Source: Acorus gramineus (taxonomy: Eukaryota; Streptophyta; Magnoliopsida; Acorales; Acoraceae). Taken from it: a stretch of DNA of 64,000 nt. Under the pieces are notes generated by a model. It ran no database searches. It was not told the origin of the DNA and saw nothing but the letters and a program-made list of their open reading frames with translations. Each line of letters starts with the position of its first letter. Within the stretch, counting starts at the first letter, position 1. Position numbers and translations under genes: made by a program. The stretch covers positions 7,772,063 through 7,836,062 of the forward strand of contig CM060848.1 of assembly GCA_030737835.1 (NCBI GenBank). The letters are read 5' to 3'. Shown in pieces: positions 12,801-23,730 of the stretch.

Positions 12801-13439
12801 CGGTAGTGTTGTGTAGACAAGTAATTCCGTGTCTCTTCGACCAACGGTATGGTCTCCCCAAAAGTCCCAAGAGTATTCCTCCGGGAGTGAGGGTGAGGTT
12901 GGTCGCGCCGCCGCGTGACCTTGTTATCCATTGGGTTTCCACCCATGTTTTCCTTGAAAGAAAATTGCCTTAACATTGAACTGTTGTAATGGTGATTGGT
13001 TTCCAGCCACTCACTGAGCTTGTAGCTCACCCCTCGCATACTGTTTCTTTTCAGGGGCAGTGTTGGGCGTGGAGCTGGAGCTTCCCTATGGCGTGGTCTT
13101 ATGTGCATGGAGCGTTCTATCCGGCAGGTGGCGAGTGCGAGGCTGTCAGCAGTCCTAGAGTCATTTTATGTATTGTAAATCGTGCATGTGGCACAGGTTG
13201 TATTTTATTTGGACTAGACTTGGCTCTCACAAGACAGTGATTGTGTATTCGAGTCTGTAATAATGTTTTTGGTTTACGGATATTGTTGATATCTTATGCT
13301 TCCGCTTTTTAGTCAGTTATCATTTATCTTTGCTTTGCCACCTTGTGTGTTGTTGTTGGAGTCTTTGTTGACCTCAGGTATTGATAGCTGATACTTCATT
13401 ATTGCCACGTCTCGGGGACGGCCGCCCTAGGGTGTGACA
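9844..13439 (+). mobile_element. Family A LTR, complete, plus-sense (solo LTR)
   Basis: It starts with TGTTATTCTTG and ends with GGGTGTGACA, the same termini as the E1 LTRs but in the opposite orientation, and is about 3.6 kb long. No primer-binding site follows it and no polypurine tract precedes it, so it looks like a solo LTR left by recombination, inserted in the E1 5' LTR. Its bases 9844-10110 are the reverse complement of the 4300-4588 zone. It contains a C9 run, (TC)n at 10255-10300, and repeated GGGTGA words at 12515-12545 and 12740-12760. Confidence 0.7.
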
Positions 13440-13441
13440 GC

Positions 13442-15053
13442 TGTTGATTGCCTTGCAGGGAAATTGGGTGGGTTCTCCTCTCTGAGCTATGGGCCCACCG
13501 CACACAGAGGTGAAAACAAATAATCCTTTCTACTATATAAGAACTTGAAAAAGGGGCTGCTTACACGTGAGAGGGAATGAAAACGTGACCACTGTACAGA
13601 ATTCAACCAGAAGGTGTTAGCCGCCTCTAGTTGAAACGTCGAGTATTGGTAAAAAAACTAGCATAAGTAAATAAGAGGTGTAAAAAGAAGAAAGTATATA
13701 GCAGAAGTAAATAAGAGTTGTAAAAATAAGAAAGTGACCACCGTACAGAATTCAACCAGGAGGGCGTTAGCCGCCTCTAGTTGAAACGTCGAGTATTGGT
13801 CGAAGAGCAGATATATAGCAAAAGTAAATAAAAGTTGTAAAAAGAAGAAAGTGACCACCGTACAGAATTCAACCAGGGGGTGTTAGCCGCCTCTAGTTGA
13901 AACGCCGAGTATTGGTCGAAAAGCAGATATATGAGTAAAGCGGATAAATAAAGCAAGTAATTATAAATATAGAAATAACCGTAAATTGCCAATTATTTGA
14001 ACCTAGCCGTCTGGGTTCGACGGTTGGTTTGGATTTGCCGCCTGGTATCTAGTTCTTGGTTTTTTGGATTTGGGCAGAACCTAGGTAGGGAAGTGTTTTG
14101 GCTTTGGCTATTGAAAGTGGTGTTGGTGGTTTCTTCTTCTAGATTTGGGCAGCACCTAGGTAGGAATTTGGATTTGTTTGGCTAGTGCAAAGAGAGGTTT
14201 AAGACAATGGTTAGAGGGGTGTTTTTGGAGAATGGATCTTGGTGGGGAATGGATTTCCTTCTCTCTCAACTAAGGCTCTCTCCCTCTCTCTCTCTCTTTC
14301 TTTCTCTCTAACACACACTTTTGAAAATGAGATTGTCCACCTCTTCTTTCTCACCCTCACCCCTTCTTTTATAGTAGAAAAGGGATCATATGATTACCCC
14401 TTGGACAATGGTTTGGGTTGGATAAGAGGGTGAGGCTAAGTAACCATGATTGCAAAAAGACGCACTCAATGGTCCCTTGGGTAATAGCGTTGGTTGGACA
14501 AGAGGGTGATACTAAGTAACTTCACACCTAAGTAAAGTTGCTTTATGCTTTATGGATGAGTCCAAGTGAGAGCCGGCTACCCGAATTCAGCCTTTCGGGC
14601 AGGGCCGGCTAGTTTTAATTAGTCGCCCAGGGAGGGGCGACAAGTTAAGAGATGCCGCCGGTATGATGACCTGCCAAACGTCAAATCTCTGACAAGCGGT
14701 GGCTTGAGACGGTTACTAAGGTTGAATCGTCAAAGAAGGGGCAGCTAATTGGAACAAACAACCGCAATGATCAACATTTAATGTCAACTTTATGTCCCAT
14801 CTCTGGGAAGCGGTTTGGGGGCGGCTACTTGGATTTAGCCGTCGGAGGAGGGGCGGCTACTTTGGAGTAGCCGAACTATTTCTGGCAATTAAATTTTCTA
14901 AGTGTTGGGCCATGTTTCTTTATTCTTGTTTTCTCCTCTAGTTCCCTAAAGTATACTTAAAAATGTTTTCTATTTGATCCAAAAGTGGTCATTTAAAAAT
15001 GTTACTTGAAGTAAATTTCTTTTCTTCGGAAAGTCAAAATTGGGGTATCTACA
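13442..15053 (+). mobile_element. Solo or truncated LTR, possibly Tat/Ogre type
   Basis: A 1.6 kb segment with TG...CA ends: it begins tgttgattgcc, two bases after the family A LTR, and ends ttggggtatctaca, an ending often seen in Tat-lineage LTRs. The body differs from families A and B, and contains a three-copy tandem repeat and several ccgcc/ggcggctac words. No target duplication was found at the borders and no pol sequence adjoins it. Lineage is inferred from the terminal words only. Confidence 0.45.
13585..13935 (+). repeat. Three-copy tandem repeat, unit 117-149 bases
   Basis: Copies start at 13585, 13734 and 13851 with gtgaccac-gtacagaattc, followed by gttagccgcctctagttgaa and cgagtattggt. 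The first spacing is longer because the linker (agtaaataagag with agaagaaag) is itself duplicated. It lies near the start of the LTR at 13442-15053. Confidence 0.85.
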
Positions 15054-15190
15054 ATGCAGACCCATACATTATTGATTAAAAAAAAGTGGCTTTGATAAGT
15101 TGTATATTCGCCAACGCATGTAAAGTGTGTGTGCTCAGTTGAACCAATGTGAGGATCATCAAGACTTGTGTATCTGTTTTTATTTCATTA
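15054..15190. other. Unassigned spacer between LTRs
   Basis: These 137 AT-rich bases separate the Tat-like LTR from the family B LTR. No open frame, repeat or known motif was seen. They may be what remains of the original insertion site. Confidence 0.4.
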
Positions 15191-15591
15191 TGTTATATTT
15201 GTGTCACTTTTAGCCTGCTGGTAACCGTTAGAGCGTCCTGGCAGTTTTAAAAATTTTTAGGGTTTTTGGTTGGAACCGCATAATTTCAGACTGTTAGCTA
15301 TCGTCTGAGCTAGAGGACTCCGATTGAAAATCTGACTGCATATTTGGTGTCCTGGCGCCATTTTAGACCTCTCATGGAAATTTCATCGAATTCTGGCATC
15401 GTTTGCAAAAATTTCCCAGTTCCGGGGCGTATCCGGGTTTTTAAGTCGCGCTCTACTTAAAAGAAATCAAAAAAATATCTAAGCACTATTCATTGTCTTC
15501 CTCGTCGAGATCTCTCTCTCTCCCCTCTCCGTTTTTCTTCCTTTCAAGCCCCCTAGACCCCTCAAAACCAAAAACCTAAAGCACGGGAAGT

Positions 15592-15612
15592 GTAGATCGG
15601 GTCCCGATCTAC
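15592..15612. repeat. Conserved palindrome of family B LTR
   Basis: GTAGATCGGG, one base, then CCCGATCTAC: a perfect 10-bp palindrome with a single central base, about 400 bases from the LTR start. The same palindrome with longer arms occurs in both E2 LTRs. Confidence 0.8.
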
Positions 15613-15839
15613 GCTCCGGTGTCTTCAAATCCGAATTCCGACGACTCTAGCCTCCCCGACCTCCCCTCTCTCTCCTCTGTTTCGAGCCAAATCGAGGGCC
15701 GTGATAGATCGGGGCGTAAGAGAGCCTTTGGGAAAGGTTTCGGCGCGCGGAGAGCGTCCGGACTTCGCTCCCTCCCCTCGGTAAGCCCTATTTCTTCACT
15801 TTTCTTGCATAGATGTATGCTAGGAGGGTGGATCTGTGT

Positions 15840-16680
15840 ATGAGGGGTGGTTGGCGGCTGTGGATAGCCTTCGGGGGGCGGTGGAGGTGGTCGGAGGTCG
15901 GTGGGTGGTGGTTTGGGTGGCCTCGGGCAGCAGGGGGTGGTCTCGGGCTGGTGGGGGGTGTTCTCGGGCAGCAGGCAGAGCAGCAGCGGCGCGCAGGCTG
16001 GGCGCGCGCGGCGTGCAAGCTGGCGCGCGCGGGTGGCGTGCTGTGCTGGTCGTGCAGGCGTGATGGGCCGGTCGTGCAGGCGTGCTGGGGGCCTCAGGCA
16101 GCGGGCAGCGAGCGCGAGGAGCTGGTGCGCGAGGTGCTGGGCGGTCAGGTGCGCGTGGAGCAGGTCGCGCGGGTGCGAGGTGGTGGCTGAGGCAGCGGAG
16201 GGCGTGCGCGAGGTGGTGGCCGAGGTGCTAGGCGTGCGCGAGGTGGTGGCCGAGGTGCTAGGCGTGCGCGGGGTGGTGGCAGAGGTGCTAGGCAGTGCGC
16301 GCGGGTGTGCAGAGTGCGCGCGGAGGGCGCGGCGAGGCGGCCGTGGTGCGCGCGAGGGGCGGCGGAGCGGCGGAGGTGCGCGCGGGGTGCGCGCGGGGCG
16401 AGGAGGCGCGCGCGAGGCGTGCGCGGGGCGTGGCAAGGAAGGGATGGTGTGCGCGGGGGCGAGGCGCCGCGCGCGGGGGCGTGCGGGGTGCTCGCGGGCC
16501 AGCGCACGGCGTGCGGGGCGCGTGCGGGCTGCCGCGGCTGGGCTCGGTGGACGCGCGGAGCCCCGGGCGGTGCGCGGAGTGCGCGGGCTGAGGCGCGGCG
16601 GCACGTCCGGGCGGTCGGGTGGCCGTGCGGGTGGTGGCCAGCCGTGCGGGTGGTTGTCGGAGTGCTCGGGCTAGCGTGCG
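15840..16680. repeat. CpG-dense block of family B LTR with 30-bp tandem repeats
   Basis: About 840 bases dominated by CG, GCGC and GGTG words, in sharp contrast with the flanking AT-rich LTR. At 16201-16290 it has three copies of a 30-bp unit (ggcgtgcgcg, aggtggtggc, cgaggtgcta). Open frames of up to 257 codons run through it on both strands, but they are Arg/Ala/Gly low-complexity and differ between copies, so no protein is called. The reverse complements are at about 19430-20330 and 25525-26430. Confidence 0.75.
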
Positions 16681-17128
16681 TGCGGGTCGTATGCACGTTT
16701 GCCCGAGTGTTGGGAGTTTAATTATGGGTTTATGTATTTTGTTGTATTTATGGATTTTAACTCACCATATTGATTGTCTGTCTTGCAGATCTAGACGGAC
16801 GGTCGCGTGACGACCCCGATTCTGGTGAGTGGGACAATCCAACCCAGTAGAGAGGTGTTATACGCACTTGGGCGTATACCGACCTCTCCTGGGGCGACAT
16901 GGATAAATATTAACCTGTAATAATATGTATTGCATGTGAGCATGATGAAAATGTAGAATGCATGCTACCCTAGGCTTTTATGTTAGGGACTTGCACCCAT
17001 AGAATATGCGTATGAGCCATGCAGCATGTCCCCTGGTTTTCATGCTAGGAAACCCCGGCCTATGCATGCGTCCTACTAGTTTAATTATTAAATTAAATGC
17101 TGGTATCTGTTAGATCGCATGCCTTAGG

Positions 17129-17452
17129 ATAATATTATAGGGAGGAGCCTTGCGAGGTCAACGCTGAGACCCGTGTTAGGGTACTCCGTGTTCCTTGTTT
17201 GGTTGTCGGGATGTCCTGTATCGGGACCTCGGGCTGCCCTCCCAAGGTTCTAGTCCCAATAATATTATATGTAATGATTGTATGATTGGTATAATTATTA
17301 GTATAGTTGGTAGATATTATAGGGGAGGGGCCTTGCAAGGACAGCGGTGAGACCCGGGTTAGGGTACTCCGTGTTCCTTGTTTGGTTGTCGGGGTATCCT
17401 ATAACGGGAACTCACGCCGCCCTTCCGAGTTTCTTTCCCCCAATGATATTCC
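17129..17452. repeat. Two-copy module of family B LTR
   Basis: Two tandem copies (about 17129-17277 and 17316-17452) share the order: aatattata, cttgc-agg, gagaccc, gttagggtactccgtgttcc, ttgtttggttgtcggg, cgggaac-tc, gccctccc, then a second aatatta word. The same pair is at 18660-18975 and 24760-25075 (reverse complement) in the E2 LTRs. The central 40 or so bases are the best conserved part between copies. Confidence 0.75.
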
Positions 17453-19720
17453 AGCCTTACTGATTTTTGTACATGTTCCCGCATCTTGATGATGCACCTG
17501 GTTGAATTCAGAGGAATTCATGACATTTGAGTTGTAATGATATGTAGTTGGCGGATCCGAGTGGATCATATGCGTATGGATAGGCTGTTCTGTTCCCTGC
17601 GTTGGATTCGGTAGAGGCTACCTGTCACGCCCCGGGGCGGCCAACCCCGGAACGCGGCAAATGTATATATATCATATCAGAAACCTACACAGGAGGTCAA
17701 ATGCATATACTCTAAACCACAAATAAAATGACAACACATATCAAATAGGGCTGACATAATATATATACAATATAGCGGAAGCAAAAGACTGAATCTGTGA
17801 ATAAACATTCTACAGACTCGATACACAATCATACGTCCTGTGAGAGCCAATATACACGAATACACAACTGAACATATACCAACACGTGCCAAGCACGGAA
17901 ATAAAATACATACAACTGAGATAAGGGATGCTGATAGCCTCTGGTACTCGCGGACGTAGCGCTGCTCCGCTACTGAAGGAATCCCTCGGAAAGCTCCAAC
18001 TGCTGCTCCGGCTCTAGCTCAGGCTCAGTGACCACTGGGGAAAAACATGTGCGAGGGGTGAGCCACACGCTCAGTGAACAGCACAACCCACGCAACACAG
18101 ACAATATTTACCAATATTCCATTATTTTATCCAGCCATTTGATACATAACAACATAAACCAGTGGTTCGTACTTCGCCGAACCACCACACCCTCACCCTC
18201 ACCCATCCATGGGTGACATAGGATTTTGGGACTGATAATCATCTATTCACAAATCCAGTAGGTCGCTCATCGCCAACCCACTACACCCTCACCCTCACCC
18301 TCGACGGGTGACATAGGATTTTGGGACTGACTAGGCTGTTGGTCACCCTTGGTCCACCGATAGTCTCTCCCTCCACTCCGTAGGCCGCCTGGTCTACTCC
18401 CATATTCAGCACAGTCCGTCACCAAATCAGGAGGTGCCTACTAATGGGAGCCCTCTGTCAGGAAGGCCCTGTCTAACGCTGGGGGTAGCCTCCACCGGAT
18501 CCAACGCAGGGAACAGAACAGCCTATCCATACGCATATGATCCACTCGGATCCACCGACTACACGCCTCAACAATTCTAATGTCATGAACTCTTCAGAGT
18601 TTCTCCAGCGCGCATAACCAAGATGCGGGGAAACATGTACAATCAAAAGCAGTGTTGGAATATCACTGGGGGAAAGAAACTCGGGAGGGCGGCGTGAGTT
18701 CCCGATACAGGGTACCCCGACAACCAAACAAGGAACACGGAGTACCCTAACACGGGTCTCAACGCTGTCCTCGCAAGGTCCCTCCCCTATAATATTCACT
18801 ACTCATGCTAATAATCATACTAATCATACAACATTACTTATAATATTATTGGGACTAGAAACCTTGGGAGGGCAGCCTGAGGTCCCGATACAGGACATCC
18901 CGACAACCAAACAAGGAACACGGAGTACCCTAACACGGGTCTCAGCGTTGACCTCGCAAGGCTCCTCCCTATAATATTATCCTAAGGCATGCGATCTAAC
19001 AGATACCAGCATTTAATTTAATAAATAAAACTAGTAGGACGCATGCATAGGCCGGGTTTCCTAGCATGTAAACAGGGGACATGCTGCATGGCTCATATGC
19101 ATATCCTAAGGGGGCAAGTCCCTAACATGCAAAGACTAGGGAAGCATGCATTCTACACATAATTCATACAAGCATGGATTACATATTATTGCAGGTAATA
19201 TTTATCCATGGCGCCCCAGGAGAGGTCGGTATACGCCCAAGTGCGTATAACGCCTCTCAACTGGGTTGGATTGTCCCACTCACCAGTATCTGGGTCGTCG
19301 CGCGACCGTCCGTCTAGATCTGCAAGACAGACAATCAATATGGTGAGTTAAAATCCATAAATACTACAAAATACATAAACCCACAATTAAACTCCCAACA
19401 CTCGGGCAAACGTGCATACGACCCGCACGCACGCTAGCCCGAGCACTCCGACAACCACCCGCACGGCCGGCCACCACCCGCACGGCCACCCGACCGCCCG
19501 GACGCGCCGCCGCGCCTCAGCCCGCGCACTCCGCGCACCGCCCGGGGCTCCGTGCGTCCACCGAGCCCAGCCGCGGCAGCCCGCACGCGCCCCGCACGCC
19601 GTGCGCTGGCCCGCGAGCACCCCGCACGCCCCCGCGCGCGCGCCTCGCCCCCGCGCACACCATCCCTGCCTTGCCGCGACCCGCGCACGCCTCGCGCACG
19701 CCTCCTCGCCCCGCGCGCAC

Positions 19721-19945
19721 CTCCGCCACCTCCTCCGCGCGCACCTCGCGCGTCCAGCCCCTCCGGCAGCACCTCCGCGCGCACCTCGCGCGTCCAGCAC
19801 CTCCGGCAGCACCTCCGCGCGCACCTCGCGCGACCTGCTCCACGCGCACCAGCCGCCCAGCTCGCCCAGCACCGGCCTCTGCTCGCCCAGCACCGGCCTC
19901 TGCTCGCCCAGCACCGGCCACTGCTCGCCCAGCACCGGCCAGCAC
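19721..19945. repeat. Tandem repeats inside the CpG block of the E2 3' LTR
   Basis: Units of 40 bases containing gcacctcgcgcgtccagc begin at 19741, 19781 and (variant) 19821. They are followed by four copies of a 21-base unit, gctcgcccagcaccggcc plus three bases, at about 19860-19944. The 5' LTR has the same arrays at about 25845-26050. In one reading frame the 21-base unit gives a 7-residue repeat, which explains the seemingly ordered translated sequence. Confidence 0.8.
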
Positions 19946-20535
19946 CTCCGCGCGCGCCCAGACCAGCTCTTCCCGAGCGCACGCCGCCAGCCCCTGCGCC
20001 CGAGCTACCCGAGGCCACCAGCCCACACTCCTGCGTTGCCTGCCCCTCCAGCACACCCGCACGACCAAGACGGCCAGCCCCCGACCCGCGCACGCCCGCG
20101 CGCATGCCGCGCGCACGCACGCCCGCGCGCACGCGCATCCCCGCACGCGCCCAGCTCACGCGCGGCCTGGGCTGCTGCCGCCGCTGCTTGCTGCCCGGGG
20201 CAGTGTCCCTGCCAGCCGAGCACCTCCAACCACCCCTCCCACTGCCGCCGACCACCTCCAACCACCTCCGACCCTCCTCCGACGACCCCCACCGCCGCCG
20301 ACCACCCCCAAACACAAAACCTACCCCCCAAGCACACATTCATGCAAAAAAAGAGGGAAGGAAAGCTTACCGAGGGGAGGGGAAGACGTTCGGTAGCTCC
20401 TCGCGCGCCGAAACCTTCCTCAAAGGCTTTCCCACACCCCGATCTATCACGGCCCTCGATTTGGCTCGAAACAGAGGAGAGAGAGAGGAGGTCCGGGAGG
20501 CTAGAGTCGTCGGAATCGGGATTTGAAGACACCGG

Positions 20536-20562
20536 AGTGTAGATCGGGACCCGATCTACACT
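20536..20562. repeat. Conserved palindrome, E2 3' LTR copy
   Basis: AGTGTAGATCGGG, one base, then the exact reverse complement: 13-bp perfect arms. It corresponds to 15592-15612 and 26658-26682. Confidence 0.85.
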
Positions 20563-20686
20563 TCCCGTGCTTTGGGTTTTCGATTTTGAGGGGTGGAGGG
20601 GGCTCAAACGGAAGAAAAACGGAGAGGGGAGAGGGGAAATCACGTCGGGAGGGATGATGAATAGTGTAGGGTGATTTTTTTATTCT

Positions 20687-20694
20687 TTTATATA
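20687..20694 (-). promoter_or_regulatory. TATA box of E2 3' LTR
   Basis: The minus strand reads CTCTATATAAAAG about 265 bases into the LTR and about 125 bases before the palindrome. The equivalent word is intact in the 5' LTR and altered in the plus-sense copy near 15450. It is the best candidate for the LTR promoter. Confidence 0.5.
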
Positions 20695-20957
20695 GAGCGC
20701 GACTTAAAAACCCGGATACGCCCCGGAACTGCGAAATTTTTGCAAACGATGCCAGAATTCGATGAAATTTTCATGAGAGGTCTAAAATGGCGCCAGGACA
20801 CCAAATATGCAGTCAGATTTCCAATCGGAGTCCTCTAGCTCAGACGATAGCTAACAGTCTGAAATTATGCGGTTCCGACCAAAAACCCTAAAAATTTTTA
20901 AAACTGCCAGGACGCTCTAACGGTTACCAGCAGGTTAAAAGTGACACATATATAACA

Positions 20958-20972
20958 TTATTCCCCCCTTAG
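20958..20972 (-). other. E2 polypurine tract
   Basis: The minus strand reads CCTAAGGGGGGAATAA immediately before the LTR start TGTTATA. It matches the E1 tract in position and form. Confidence 0.7.
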
Positions 20973-21470
20973 GAAATTTTGTCCCCAAAATTCGCCAAAA
21001 ACATCTAGGAGGGGAAAGATGCGGATACGCGTCGAACCTGGCCTCCATGAGCTCCCAAGTGTCCTTAACACCTTAACGGTGCTGCCATCGCACCTCGACC
21101 AACTGGACGGTCTTGGTGCGGAACCTCCTCACGCGGCGGTCCATGATCACAATCTACTGCTCCACGAATGACTGCCCGGCTCAGAGACGAGCGGCTCGAA
21201 CGGGATGACGTGAGCAGGATCGTGGACACCTTTTCCCAACTGCGAACCCACCACTCCAAGACGGAGAGGTAAGAATTGGCGCTGAGGTGAGCCTCCGAGT
21301 AAACTCCAGGAAGCTCTCCTCGCAAGACGGGGACCACTCGAACCGGACATCCTTCCAAGAAGGCGGTTAAGAGGAACAGCTATCTTCGAGAGTCCCTCGT
21401 CAAGCTTCCTACAATAACCCTCCAACTCGGGAAGCTCCGAATCCTTGCGGGGTTCGACGGTCGGCGCCAA
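20973..21470 (-). pseudogene. E2 pol 3' end, heavily frameshifted
   Basis: The minus strand keeps HDPAHVIPFEPL near 21210-21180, the same integrase C-terminal signature as in E1. Upstream there is KIAVPLNRL, which resembles the segment after the RT palm. Frames change several times over 500 bases, so nothing functional can be translated. It ends just before the polypurine tract. Confidence 0.5.
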
Positions 21471-21584
21471 TCTGACGCGACGAGCGTCTTGCCCGGGTCC
21501 ACAGATATGCCTTCACCAGAAATCACCCAGCCCAAAAGGCCTTAACCTCTACCCAAAACTCGCACTTGATCTCTCATCTATCTG

Positions 21585-22290
21585 ATGCTTCCATGGCATC
21601 CCTTACCTGGGAAAAGAAACCTCGGGAGGGCACCATGGAATCCCGATATAGGATACCCCGACAACCAAACAAGGAACACGAAGTACCCTAGCCCGGGTTC
21701 CAACGCCGACCTCACAAGGCCCCTTAATCCAGAAAGGAACACTGGAAGAAGACATCATTTAAAATAACACACTAACTCCTCCGGATCACCTATATCTAGA
21801 TGATCACCCAACGATGTCATTCAACATCCTTTGCAAGACCGACCCAACATCATTGGGAACGGTCCAACAGAAATTGGGTTACGAGCGACCCGCCTTCGCC
21901 TCATCCACACCCTCACTCCCGAAAGGAGACATTTTGGGACTTTGGGAGAGACTTAGACTGCTCTCTACCCCTGGTCCACCGCTAGCCTCTCCCCGCTCCG
22001 TAGCTCGCCTGGTCCTCTGACCGGGAGCCTGTCTAACGCCGGGGCTGTACTACGCGGATCCAACTAAGGGGAGAGCGATTCCACGCTCGCGACACCATTC
22101 AATAATCTCTTACCGGGTAGCCCCTACCTAGCATACTCCCAAATTCAGTACCCCTCCGACTGCATCGGCGGTACCTACTGATGGGAACTCACTGCCAGGA
22201 CGGCTATAACCCGGCTTCCTTAACCCAAACAACGCTCTTGACACTCACTCATCCAGATACCCCACACACTTGCATAATAACCACCAATTA
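21585..22290. other. E2 interior: LTR-like modules between gag and pol end
   Basis: This segment contains the ccgacaaccaaacaaggaac block (21656-21700), a ctcactccc/ggagac module near 21915 and the tccacgctcgcgacacc segment near 22080. All are otherwise seen in LTRs, and the first is also inside E1 at 6770-6910. It occupies the place of protease, RT and integrase. Confidence 0.55.
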
Positions 22291-22308
22291 CACACACACT
22301 ATCCTTAT

Positions 22309-23616
22309 ACTAGAAAGCTGGGAACACAAGATGATACCTCGAACCATGACACCCGAAGGCTGCGCCTCCTCGGCCGTAAGCGCTGCAACTCTGCCTTGAA
22401 CCAACCGCGGCTGAGGAACAGGAGCACGCCTCGCCGGCTGCACTGGCTGCTGCTGCAAGAACGGCGGCTGCTGAGGTGGCACTCGGGGTCGATCAGCATC
22501 TGGGCAATTGTATCTGATATGCCCGATGCGCTGGCAATGAAAACAGCGCCGCTTCTCCGGCTGCCAGGACTGGATGGGCACTGCTGCAATGGGCGCCGGA
22601 TCCCATACTGGCACCGCATCTGCTGGAGGAGAGGCAGCCGCTGACTGTTCGAAGCGGGGCCTCTTCCTCTTGCGCTGCCTCTGGTCCTGACTCCCGGAAG
22701 GACCCTGATCTGAAGAAGGGGTCGGAGCCCGCACTTGAATCCCGAGGTCTCTCTCGACAGTCTTCGCCCGCGAGACCAAGTCGGAGAACCTCGTGAAAGC
22801 CTGGGCGGTGACGTGCACTCGGATGGCATTGCTCAGACCGAGCTCAAACCGACGGCACCTCGTCCCCTCATCCATCACCAGGCTGGAGCGAACCTAGAAA
22901 GGCTCGTGAAGCGCGTAGAGTAGTCAGCGACGGACATAGTGCCCTGAGTCAGCTGCTCAAACTCCCGCTCCACTAGCTGTGCGCCGAGAAGGGGAAGTAC
23001 TCATCCAAGAAGTACCTCCGGAATCCCGCCCATGAAAGCCGCTCCACTCCCTCTGGAATGTCCACCACTCGGGTAGCCCACCAGTCGGCGGCGTCACCCT
23101 TCAGCATAAAGGTGGCCAGGGAGACTCGCTGGCGATCGGTGCAAAGCATGGCCGCGCAAATCACATCCACCTCCCTCAACCAACGCTCTGGCGCAAGAGG
23201 ATCTGCCGACTGCCCATGAAACTCGGGAGGATGGAGCTTCAGAAAGGCGTTGAGGCCGCTCTGCTGCACCCGCGCTGCCGCCTCTAGCTCCTCCTCCCTC
23301 TGCAGGGGATCCTCAACTCCAACTGCCGGAACTGCCACGGAACTGGGGGTACATCGGGTACCACAGGCGGATCTACCACCAAGGGGACCGGCGGAACTGC
23401 CTCGCGGGTCGCCCTCAGCTCCTGAATCTCCCTAGCCTGCTCTGCAATCATCCGCGTCTGTGTCTCCACCAAATCAGCCAACCGAGCGAAAGCACGCTCC
23501 CAAGCAGGTGGCTCCTGCGTCAAGGGCTCTCCGGTAGCATCCTCGTCTCTGGTAGGTCCGGAAACCTCCAAAGACCGAGAGGGACCTCGTCCGCGCCGTC
23601 CTCTGCGAGGAGGCAT
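22309..23616 (-). pseudogene. E2 gag (frameshifted) with CCHC zinc knuckle
   Basis: The GAG start at 23616 reads MPPRRGRRGRGPSRS. After about 90 codons the frame shifts into HPPEFHGQSADPLAPERWL and KGDAADWWATR, the retrotransposon gag core. It breaks again near 22975, then continues through FTRFSDLVSRAKTVERDL to a zinc knuckle CFHCQRIGHIRYNC (C-x2-C-x4-H-x4-C) near 22515-22560. The end, VMVRGIILCSQ, is where protease should start, but no DSGA motif follows. At least two frameshifts prevent a full product. Confidence 0.8.
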
Positions 23617-23717
23617 ATCAGCACCCTAAGAAAACCAGACACTAGGATCAGAATACTCACATCGAAATCCTAGGACTCATCTCTACGAAAGGAAGACTAT
23701 TGGCTCTGACAGGACCA

Positions 23718-23730
23718 GGCTCTGATACCA
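23718..23730 (-). other. E2 primer-binding site (tRNA-iMet)
   Basis: The minus strand reads TGGTATCAGAGCC six bases beyond the LTR end, as in E1. It fixes the 5' LTR boundary at 23736. Confidence 0.85.

Larger units (their letters stand above)
15191..17622 (+). mobile_element. Family B gypsy LTR, plus-sense, 5' part
   Basis: It starts TGTTATATTTGTGTCAC and is the reverse complement of the first 2.4 kb (sense) of the E2 LTRs, including the palindrome, the CpG block, the two-copy module at 17129-17452 and the tatggataggctg segment. It is broken at 17622, where E2 begins. The continuation in the same sense is found on the other side of E2 (27083-28053). The promoter TATA word of the E2 LTRs is changed here (ctctacttaaaag), so this copy may be transcriptionally dead. 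Confidence 0.7.
17623..20957 (-). repeat. E2 3' LTR
   Basis: Sense start TGTTATATATGTGTCAC at 20957, sense end GGGGCGTGACA at 17623. In sense order it has a TATA box, a palindrome, a pyrimidine-rich leader, a CpG-dense block (20330-19430), a two-copy module (18975-18660) and (GGGTGA)n modules (18310-18185). It aligns with the 5' LTR at 23736-27082 almost without gaps apart from small indels. Confidence 0.85.

Noticed and set aside
13658-13992. Hydrophobic minus-strand frames (LLYLSALLIYLLF)
   Set aside because: They read through the tandem repeat of the Tat-like LTR; each copy gives the same words and none has a plausible start.
15609-16721. Open frames of up to 331 codons on both strands of the CpG-rich block
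   Set aside because: They overlap in many frames at once, are Arg/Ala/Pro/Gly low-complexity, and change frame content between LTR copies. GC-rich DNA lacks stop codons by chance.
19387-20643. Frames of up to 376 codons (repeats such as LAQHRPL)
   Set aside because: A reading of the 21-bp and 40-bp tandem repeats in the LTR; frames coexist on both strands and have no family features.
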